NCBI GenBank assembly: GCA_025353525.1
Contig: JANXOO010001294.1
Span: 1-12,295 of the forward strand
Length of the DNA stretch: 12,295 nt
DNA from: Schlesneria sp.
GTDB lineage: Bacteria > Planctomycetota > Planctomycetia > Planctomycetales > Planctomycetaceae
Direction: 5' to 3'
The notes below the pieces were generated by a model. It made no database searches and had not been told where the DNA came from. It was given only the letters and a program-made list of their open reading frames with translations. Of the stretch, positions 1-5,006 are shown piece after piece. Within the stretch, counting starts at the first letter, position 1; the number at the start of each line of letters is the position of its first letter. Position numbers and translations under genes: made by a program.

Positions 1-118
1 CTTTTTCTCTTGAAAAGAAACACAGCCGCTCTGTGGTTCACTTCCTCTTTCGACGATTCGCCTTGGAGAAATCCACTGGCATGTCAGCAACTTGCGACAA
101 TTGTTCATGCGCCGATCC
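1..118. other. Gene-free sequence downstream of the mutase gene
   Basis: This 118-bp stretch lies beyond the mutase stop codon and holds no convincing gene. A small hairpin can be drawn at 21-35 (5-bp arms CACAG/CTGTG, 5-nt loop). Read on the minus strand it is about 85 nt past the stop codon and is not followed directly by a T-run, so it is not a good terminator. The real end of the transcript may lie outside the window. Confidence 0.4.
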
Positions 119-1465
119 TTATTCGACGGCTTTGCTGGCTAGTGCCACGGCTTCGGCGCAGAGCGATTTTGCTTTTCCGTCGCCAGGAGCTTCTGCGATG
201 ACGCGGATGATCGGTTCGGTGTTGCTGGCGCGGACCTGCACCCACCGATCAGGCCAATCCAGGCGAAGTCCGTCCCCTTCAGTTGCGGTGGCCGTACCAA
301 AAGCAGTACGCAGCGCGGCGCATGCCTGGTCGACCCGGTCGCGCGGGCAGTGAATCTTGTCCTTCACGATCGTGTATTTCGGCAACGAGTCGACCCATGC
401 TGCCAGCGGCGTACGGCGCTGGACCAGACCGTCCAGAACATACGCCATACTGACGAAACTGTCGCGAACGAAACCGACCTGCGGTTCGATGACACCGCCA
501 TTTCCTTCACCACCGATCAGCGCGTTGACTTCAAGCATCTTGCTGACAACGTTTGCTTCACCGACATGCGACCGATGAAAGGGACTTCCGTATTTTGCTG
601 CAAGATCGGCCGTGACGCGACTGGTCGAACCGTTCACAACGACCGGCCCCTTCTGACGTGACAAGACATGGTCGACTGCCAGCGCTAACGTCAGTTCCTC
701 GCCGATATATCGTCCGGAATTATCGACGATTGCCAGTCGATCCGCATCGGGATCTTGCGCAAAACCTGCATCCGCACAATGCGCTGTGACAGCGGCCATC
801 AGTGTGCCGAGATTGTCCCTCAGTGGTTCGGCAGGGTGTTCGAACTGGCCATCGGGGATGCCTCCCATGACGACGACTTCGCAGCCAAGGTCTCGCAAAA
901 GTTGCGGGCCGAGCCGACTTCCCGACCCGCGATTGCAGTCGAGTATTACTTTGAACTTTCTGGCTCGAATGGCAGCGACATCAACGAGTTTGAAGACCCG
1001 TTTTTGATGTTCGCCATTCGGGTCGGCCACGACCTCGCAGGAACCAAGCTTCGACCAGGATCGATAGGCAGGCGTGCCATTGATGACACCCAGTAATCGC
1101 TCACCCGTCTCTTTGTCGAAGACAGATCCGCGATGTGAAAAGGGCTTCAGACCGTTCCATTCAATCGGATTGTGGCTGGCGGTCAGTTGCAAACCGCCCG
1201 CCGCTCCCAATGCGGTGACCATGACGCCGCATGTCGGCGTCGATGCGATGCCAAGGTCCAAAACTCTGCATCCGGTCGCCATCAGACCTGACAGAACAGC
1301 GTGCCGCAGCATCTCGCCCGTTGAACGACCGTCGCGGGACAACACGACGGTTCCACCGTTGACGATCGTCCCAAGCGACGCGGCGAACCGCGTGACATAT
1401 TCCGGGTCCAATCCGTCACCAAGAATGCCACGCAATCCTGAAATGCTGAGAATCCGTTCTGCCAT
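119..1465 (-). CDS. glmM: Phosphoglucosamine mutase (alpha-D-phosphohexomutase family, archaeal-like loops)
   Basis: This cytoplasmic enzyme of the alpha-D-phosphohexomutase superfamily moves a phosphate between C6 and C1 of a hexose phosphate. The GlmM reaction, glucosamine-6-P to glucosamine-1-P, feeds UDP-GlcNAc synthesis. At 448 aa it has the family's usual length and all four active-site loops: the N-terminal SGLRG; the phosphoserine loop TASHNP (S97 is the phosphorylated serine); the metal loop DPDADR at 238-243; the sugar loop GEGNGG; and the phosphate loop RASNTEP at 412-418. GEGNGG and SNT differ from the GE(Q)SGH and SGT of typical bacterial GlmM and recall archaeal-type GlmM or PMM/PGM enzymes, so substrate choice (GlcN-P, Man-P or Glc-P) is not certain. 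The ATG start has only a weak GAGAGC upstream. It lies 35 bp behind the small PLA2-like gene and is probably co-transcribed with it. Superfamily membership is certain, exact specificity less so. Confidence 0.9.
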   Translation of the reverse strand: MAERILSISGLRGILGDGLDPEYVTRFAASLGTIVNGGTVVLSRDGRSTGEMLRHAVLSGLMATGCRVLDLGIASTPTCGVMVTALGAAGGLQLTASHNPIEWNGLKPFSHRGSVFDKETGERLLGVINGTPAYRSWSKLGSCEVVADPNGEHQKRVFKLVDVAAIRARKFKVILDCNRGSGSRLGPQLLRDLGCEVVVMGGIPDGQFEHPAEPLRDNLGTLMAAVTAHCADAGFAQDPDADRLAIVDNSGRYIGEELTLALAVDHVLSRQKGPVVVNGSTSRVTADLAAKYGSPFHRSHVGEANVVSKMLEVNALIGGEGNGGVIEPQVGFVRDSFVSMAYVLDGLVQRRTPLAAWVDSLPKYTIVKDKIHCPRDRVDQACAALRTAFGTATATEGDGLRLDWPDRWVQVRASNTEPIIRVIAEAPGDGKAKSLCAEAVALASKAVE

Positions 1466-1471
1466 TTCTGC

Positions 1472-1515
1472 ACTGCTCTCAATTTCTGAACAGACTGCTC
1501 TCAGTTTCTGACCAG
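1472..1515. repeat. 22-bp tandem duplication across a gene junction
   Basis: Units 1472-1493 and 1494-1515 match at 20 of 22 positions (differences at 1482/1504 and 1490/1512). The distal unit contains the last four codons and the stop codon of the PLA2-like gene. The proximal unit lies wholly in the spacer before the mutase start. The duplication therefore lengthened the spacer using the 3' end of the upstream gene. It also carries the GAGAGC stretch that is the only SD-like sequence near the mutase ATG. Confidence 0.85.
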
Positions 1516-1842
1516 ACCGCCAAACAAACGCGTCGCAATGTAGTAACCTCGTGCTCTTCGCATGCAGGCACGCGGATTGGACGAGCCTTCACAAGCGCAA
1601 TTCATATTGTTCAGGAACTGACGGTCGCAGTCGCGGCGACTGGCGCAAGTGCCATAGCACGCGTCGTGGGCCGCACACGCCGGACGAAAATCTGCTCCGT
1701 AAAACCCCTGCGGAATCAATCGGTTTCCGCCAAATGGGGTTCCAGCTCCACAGGGACGCCACGGTGGGCATTCGGCCTGCACCAGACCACAATTTGCCAT
1801 GAAGGCCAACGCCAGAATTGCTGCCAATCGAATCTGTCGCAC
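1501..1842 (-). CDS. Small secreted phospholipase A2-like protein
   Basis: A 113-aa exported protein. Residues 1-23 form a signal peptide ending VQA, with likely signal peptidase I cleavage before E24. The mature part contains ACAAHDACYGTC (56-66) followed by CD at 72-73. This matches the PLA2 active-site pattern CCxxHDxCY...CD, with H59-D60 as the catalytic pair and D73 as the partner Asp. The preceding CGAGTPFGG (31-39) resembles the calcium-loop region of group XII-like secreted PLA2s. One cysteine of the usual CC pair is Ala55, and the mature chain has nine cysteines, so at least one is unpaired or cross-links another chain. The predicted role is hydrolysis of glycerophospholipid sn-2 esters outside the cytoplasm. 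The start is GTG, supported by a strong GGAGGG five bases upstream; an internal ATG at 1800 would remove the signal peptide. The family call rests on motifs only, and activity is inferred. Confidence 0.72.
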   Translation of the reverse strand: MRQIRLAAILALAFMANCGLVQAECPPWRPCGAGTPFGGNRLIPQGFYGADFRPACAAHDACYGTCASRRDCDRQFLNNMNCACEGSSNPRACMRRARGYYIATRLFGGLVRN

Positions 1843-1846
1843 GATT

Positions 1847-1852
1847 TCCCTC
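1847..1852 (-). promoter_or_regulatory. Shine-Dalgarno site for the PLA2-like gene
   Basis: Read on the minus strand, GGAGGG lies five bases before the GTG at 1842. It is one of only two good SD sites in the window and decides the start in favour of GTG, which keeps the complete signal peptide. A minus-strand A-run lies just upstream of it. Confidence 0.7.
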
Positions 1853-2053
1853 CGATTTTTTTTACCTGTGTTTCAAATTGAACTTCATTCCCTGAATCAG
1901 GGCACCACCACGGGTGAGGCGGAATGCTTGCAGTTTGCGTTCAGAATTTCAAGCTGCGCAGCCTGCGTCGATTACGCTCACTTTGACGGAGTTTCCGCGC
2001 CCCCATGGAATTGCAACCTCGATGCAGTCCGTTTTCGCCTCCACAAGCGTCAA

Positions 2054-2075
2054 AAAACGTCTTCGATGACGTTTT
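2054..2075. repeat. Perfect 8-bp inverted repeat upstream of the metallopeptidase gene
   Basis: The arms AAAACGTC (2054-2061) and GACGTTTT (2068-2075) enclose a 6-nt loop, ending about 50 bp before the ATG at 2127. On the minus strand the stem runs into a T-run, like an intrinsic terminator, but no minus-strand transcript is expected to arrive there. An operator or 5'-leader hairpin for the downstream gene is equally possible. Confidence 0.4.
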
Positions 2076-2126
2076 GGACAACCTGAAAAATCCTGATTTC
2101 GGCAAATTCGAGCTAGATTCCAAATT

Positions 2127-3200
2127 ATGAAAAGTTTCGTGATTGCCATTGTCGTCATTTTTGCGATTCAACATCAATTGAGTTGCGAGGCGATTGCGCT
2201 GGATCACTTCAAATTACTCGACCTGAAAGTCGGAAACCGGCAATTCACCGGCCGGGTTCTGACCCACGACGACCGGACGTGCTGGCTGCTGCGTCGCGAT
2301 GGCCGCATGGACCAGATTGCGATGGATCAAGTCTCTGCCTTCTCTGAGGCGGGTGACCGGTTCCAGGCCCATTCGCAGTCAGAAATAAAGAGTCAACTGC
2401 AGACGGAATTCGGCAAGACTTTTGAGGTACGCACGTCGACTCATTATGTCGTTGTTGCGAGTCGTGGACGGGGCGACACTTATGTAACGGCCTTCGATCA
2501 GATCTATCGGGAATGCGTCAGAGCACTTGGGTCGCGAGGTTTCACGGTCGAACGACCCGAATTTCCATTGATCGCCATTGTCTTTCCGGATCACGCGTCG
2601 TACTCGGCCTATTGCCAAAGCGAAGGTATTCGCGCAGCGCCCGGAATGGTCGGATATTACCTGGCGTCGTCCAATCGGGTGGCAATGTACGAACGTCCCG
2701 ACGCTACTGAAATGGACAGCACGGTCATTCACGAAGCAACGCATCAGGTCGCCTTCAATACCGGAATTCATTCCCGAGTGGCGCGGCACCCCTGGTGGGT
2801 TGTTGAGGGACTTGCCACTGTTTTTGAAGCTGATGGAGTTCGAACCCGGCGAGAAATGTCGACTCCTGTTGATCGAGTTAACCGCGAACGACACCTGTGG
2901 TTCGCGGAGTACTCTCGAAAGCGTCGAGTCGTTCATTCGCTGGAGAAATTCGTTCGCGATGACAAGGTCTTCGAAACAGCAGTACTCGATGCCTATAGCG
3001 AAGCCTGGGCACTCAGTTTTTTCCTGATCGAAACCCGATCAACGGACTATGGCAAGTATTTGAGAACACTCGTCGCGCGAGATCCACTTGCGGCCTACGA
3101 CGCGGACGCGCGACTGAACGATTTTACCAATGCCTTCGGAAGTGACCTGGACGGGTTGGAAACGTCGTACCTGAAATTCATGCGCAGAATTGGGAATTGA
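2127..3200 (+). CDS. Exported DUF1570-type gluzincin (peptidase MA-like)
   Basis: A 357-aa exported protein. The N-terminus is a signal sequence: a hydrophobic stretch at 4-14 and possible cleavage after EAIA, or at C20 if it is a lipoprotein, although the lipobox QLSC is poor. Residues about 27-70 form a small beta-rich module (VGNRQFTGRVL...LLRRDG) like the SHD1-type modules in planctomycete exported proteins. Zincin motifs follow: HEATH at 202-206 supplies two zinc-ligand histidines and the general base E203, and WWVVEGLA with E227 fits the third, gluzincin-type ligand. This HExxH...E arrangement with WxxEG is typical of the DUF1570/peptidase-MA-like family, which is common in Planctomycetes. 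Substrate unknown; most such proteins are uncharacterised. There is no SD before the ATG; this start gives an intact signal peptide. It converges with the transporter gene, 78 bp away across a repeat cluster. Confidence 0.82.
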   Translation: MKSFVIAIVVIFAIQHQLSCEAIALDHFKLLDLKVGNRQFTGRVLTHDDRTCWLLRRDGRMDQIAMDQVSAFSEAGDRFQAHSQSEIKSQLQTEFGKTFEVRTSTHYVVVASRGRGDTYVTAFDQIYRECVRALGSRGFTVERPEFPLIAIVFPDHASYSAYCQSEGIRAAPGMVGYYLASSNRVAMYERPDATEMDSTVIHEATHQVAFNTGIHSRVARHPWWVVEGLATVFEADGVRTRREMSTPVDRVNRERHLWFAEYSRKRRVVHSLEKFVRDDKVFETAVLDAYSEAWALSFFLIETRSTDYGKYLRTLVARDPLAAYDADARLNDFTNAFGSDLDGLETSYLKFMRRIGN

Positions 3201-3206
3201 GTCGCT

Positions 3207-3256
3207 GAAACACGGGGACTGGCTCCATGTCTTCATGGTGCCTGGCCCCGTGTTTC
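3207..3256. terminator. Long hairpin between convergent genes (probable bidirectional terminator)
   Basis: The arms 3207-3228 and 3235-3256 are 22 bp each, complementary at 19 positions, with a 6-nt loop (GTCTTC). The hairpin starts six bases after the metallopeptidase stop codon and lies beyond the transporter stop codon. No T-run follows the stem, so it is not a classic intrinsic terminator, but its position between converging genes fits transcript end formation or 3' protection. It is built from the REP-like unit described separately. Confidence 0.5.
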
Positions 3257-3282
3257 ACATGGTGCCTGTCCCCGTGTGTCAT
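3207..3282. repeat. Cluster of three REP-like units (core GGTGCCTG.CCCCGTGT)
   Basis: Three copies of one ~22-24-nt unit are packed together: one inverted (3207-3228) and two in tandem (3235-3258 and 3259-3282, 21 of 24 identical). The core reads GGTGCCTGKCCCCGTGT. The layout, G/C-rich short units paired head to head in an intergenic space, resembles REP/BIME elements mobilised by RAYT (REP-associated tyrosine transposase) enzymes; no such gene is in this window. The last unit overlaps the stop codon and final codon of the transporter gene, so the element reached or replaced the gene's 3' end. Confidence 0.75.
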
Positions 3283-4727
3283 GCGTGGCCGGGCCCGATT
3301 TCCACGTCGGGGGGCCGGTAGAACAGAGCGACCGGAAGCATCAGCAACGCGGCGAATCCGAACAACGACGCGTACGGCAGCACCAGCCAATCGATCAGCA
3401 ATATCCTGCCGATCGAGTAGATGACGCCAGCTCCGGCGATCCCGATCCAGTTCATCAGGTTCATCGCTCCGATAATCCGCCCTTTCTGCTCCACAGGAGC
3501 TGTCGACTGAAGGTAGACTTGAAGCGGCACGCTGAAAAAACCCGCAAACAAACCGACGGCGATCAACGCCATCGCACTCCCGTACGGGCCGATCAACGTC
3601 CCTCGATAGAATGGATGTGGAACGTCGAGTCGACCCGAGCCGCTTCCTGTTGACTCAAGTGTGCTGTGTGATTGATCGCGTGCGACCGAATCGTCGTTCG
3701 TTTCGACCGCCGCTTTAATAACAGCGACGGATTCAAATTTCCGTTCGCGAATTTCGTTCCTGACGGCATTCCAGCCTGGTCCGGGAAGTGCCAATAGCGC
3801 CAGGCTGAGCGTGATTCCCCAGGCACCCGTTCGCACGATCACACTGCGGACCCTGTCTTTTGAGAGAATCCCCGCAGTCACACAACCGATGGCAATTCCG
3901 ACTCCGGTGCTCGCCGCCAGCAGCCCTGTTAAAAGGTCGTCGAAATGGAATTGATTTTTGCTGAATGCGTTGATGGCCGGAGGGTAGATTGTTCCGCCAA
4001 CAAACCAGAACACCGACGACATTAATAACACGCCCAACAACTTCCGGTGACCACGTAACAGCGTGATCGTGTCGGGTGTCATTGCCAGCGACGCCCATTT
4101 GAATTGCAAACCTGGTTGTGCAACATCGGTTTTCCGGATTTGCAAGGACGAAATCAGCCCCGTCACAGAGATCAGCAAACAAGGCAAACTCGCCAGCCAA
4201 AGCGACGTCGGGAAGAGTTGTCTGGCGGCACCGGCAACCGATAGTCCGAAAATGATCGCGAGAAACGTCGCCATCAGCATCATTCCATTGGCCTGGGGCA
4301 AATCCTGCGAGCGAAGCATTTCGGGAAGAATCCCGTATTTCGACGGACCGAAAAAGGCGCTGTGGACGCCCATCAGACACAAAACCGCCAACAGGAATGA
4401 CAAACTGCCGATCGCAAATCCGATCATGCCCAGGATCACAATCAGTATTTCGGCCACCTTGCACAGGACGACAATCGAGCGTTTGCTGTACCGATCTGAC
4501 AGAAATCCGGCGAATCCGGAAATCAGGATGAACGGAACAGCAAACAGGACCATTGCCCAACCCTGCAAATCCTGGCCACCGGCCCGTGCCTGATCCAGAC
4601 ACAGCAGCAAAACCAGTTGTTTGAACAGGTTATCATTGAATGCGCCCAGAAACTGGGTCAGGTTCAGTCCCCAAAAACTGATGTCCTTTAACAATGGAGG
4701 ATTGCGGTCGATCGCCGGTGTGGTCAT
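3279..4727 (-). CDS. lplT: MFS transporter, LplT-like (lysophospholipid transporter family)
   Basis: A 482-aa inner-membrane major facilitator protein with about twelve hydrophobic segments. Family signatures are FLGAFNDNLFKQ in TM1 (26-37), GFLSDRYSKR between TM2 and TM3, and FFGPSKYGILPEML. Together these are characteristic of LplT and of the MFS half of LplT-PlsC-type proteins. Known LplT flips lysophosphatidylethanolamine and lysophosphatidylglycerol inward so they can be re-acylated. The protein is longer than E. coli LplT (397 aa), partly because of a hydrophilic loop at about 319-375 rich in E, D, S and R between two membrane segments. No acyltransferase domain is fused. The ATG at 4727 has no clear SD. 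The stop codon falls inside the REP-like cluster, so the final GHA residues may derive from the repeat. Family is firm; the lysophospholipid substrate is inferred. Confidence 0.8.
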   Translation of the reverse strand: MTTPAIDRNPPLLKDISFWGLNLTQFLGAFNDNLFKQLVLLLCLDQARAGGQDLQGWAMVLFAVPFILISGFAGFLSDRYSKRSIVVLCKVAEILIVILGMIGFAIGSLSFLLAVLCLMGVHSAFFGPSKYGILPEMLRSQDLPQANGMMLMATFLAIIFGLSVAGAARQLFPTSLWLASLPCLLISVTGLISSLQIRKTDVAQPGLQFKWASLAMTPDTITLLRGHRKLLGVLLMSSVFWFVGGTIYPPAINAFSKNQFHFDDLLTGLLAASTGVGIAIGCVTAGILSKDRVRSVIVRTGAWGITLSLALLALPGPGWNAVRNEIRERKFESVAVIKAAVETNDDSVARDQSHSTLESTGSGSGRLDVPHPFYRGTLIGPYGSAMALIAVGLFAGFFSVPLQVYLQSTAPVEQKGRIIGAMNLMNWIGIAGAGVIYSIGRILLIDWLVLPYASLFGFAALLMLPVALFYRPPDVEIGPGHA

Positions 4728-4768
4728 TTTGTGCAGGTGCCAATCGGGAGAAATTTTCGGTTCAGGGT

Positions 4769-4774
4769 TTTATA
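4769..4774 (-). promoter_or_regulatory. Possible -10 element for the LplT-like gene
   Basis: Read on the minus strand this is TATAAA, 41 bases before the ATG at 4727. It abuts the outer end of the left 120-bp repeat, so any -35 would lie inside that repeat; no good -35 is seen there. On the plus strand the same site reads TATACT (4771-4776) and could serve the other direction. Weak evidence. Confidence 0.3.
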
Positions 4775-4775
4775 C

Positions 4776-4895
4776 TGCTCGCGGTGCAGATTGAGGCTTA
4801 GTTTGTGAGTCCGTTTCCGCGTTCGAAGCGGACTGCGGCAGTTTCCAGATGTCGCAGGATTTCCAAATGGCATCAAACCAGACCGCGCGTGGTAT
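4776..4895 (-). repeat. Left copy of the 120-bp inverted repeat
   Basis: The reverse complement of this stretch matches 8093-8212 at 108 of 120 positions without any gap. It contains an internal near-palindrome at 4809-4833 (9-bp arms with one mismatch, 7-nt loop). The copy stays open in one minus-strand frame for 40 codons, but the frame begins with ATA instead of ATG and ends at once at the TAA just outside. Substitutions between the copies are not concentrated in third positions, so it is probably not a gene. It fills much of the space between the divergent LplT-like and zinc-ribbon genes. Confidence 0.9.
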
Positions 4896-4940
4896 AGTTT
4901 TCAGTTCCGTTCACTGAACGCTGGAAACTGAAAACTGTAC
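4892..4940. repeat. Hairpin in the leader of the zinc-ribbon gene
   Basis: The arms 4892-4908 and 4923-4940 pair along 17 positions with one mismatch and one bulged A. The loop contains another small palindrome, GTTCACTGAAC (4909-4919). It directly abuts the inner edge of the left 120-bp repeat and ends 66 bp before the ATG at 5007. A TATAGT at 4893-4898 resembles a -10 box but has no partner -35. It may be a leader hairpin, an operator, or part of the neighbouring repeat element. Confidence 0.6.
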
Positions 4941-5006
4941 GATACCTGAATCGTTACCGCGAGAGCGACTGCTTCCTTGAACGCGAGAGACCGCGCGAGA
5001 AAATAA

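Larger units (their letters stand above)
1843..2126. other. Divergent intergenic region
   Basis: These 284 bp separate the minus-strand PLA2-like gene from the plus-strand metallopeptidase gene and should hold both promoters. I found no convincing -35/-10 pair for either gene. Visible items are an A-tract near the PLA2-like RBS, a 10-bp palindrome GCTGCGCAGC at 1953-1962 and the hairpin at 2054-2075. No coding sequence is supported. Confidence 0.5.

Noticed and set aside
2379..2936. Minus-strand open frame of 185 codons opposite the metallopeptidase gene
   Set aside because: The plus strand carries a signal peptide and intact zincin motifs; the antisense frame shows no recognisable feature.
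3733..4602. Long minus-strand open frame (289 codons) inside the LplT-like gene
   Set aside because: It overlaps the transporter in another frame and its product is Arg/Gly/Cys-rich without domains, as expected for a shadow frame.
4892..4898. TATAGT as the -10 box of a promoter for the first zinc-ribbon gene
   Set aside because: No acceptable -35 lies 16-18 bp upstream and the site is part of a hairpin arm, so it was not listed as a promoter.
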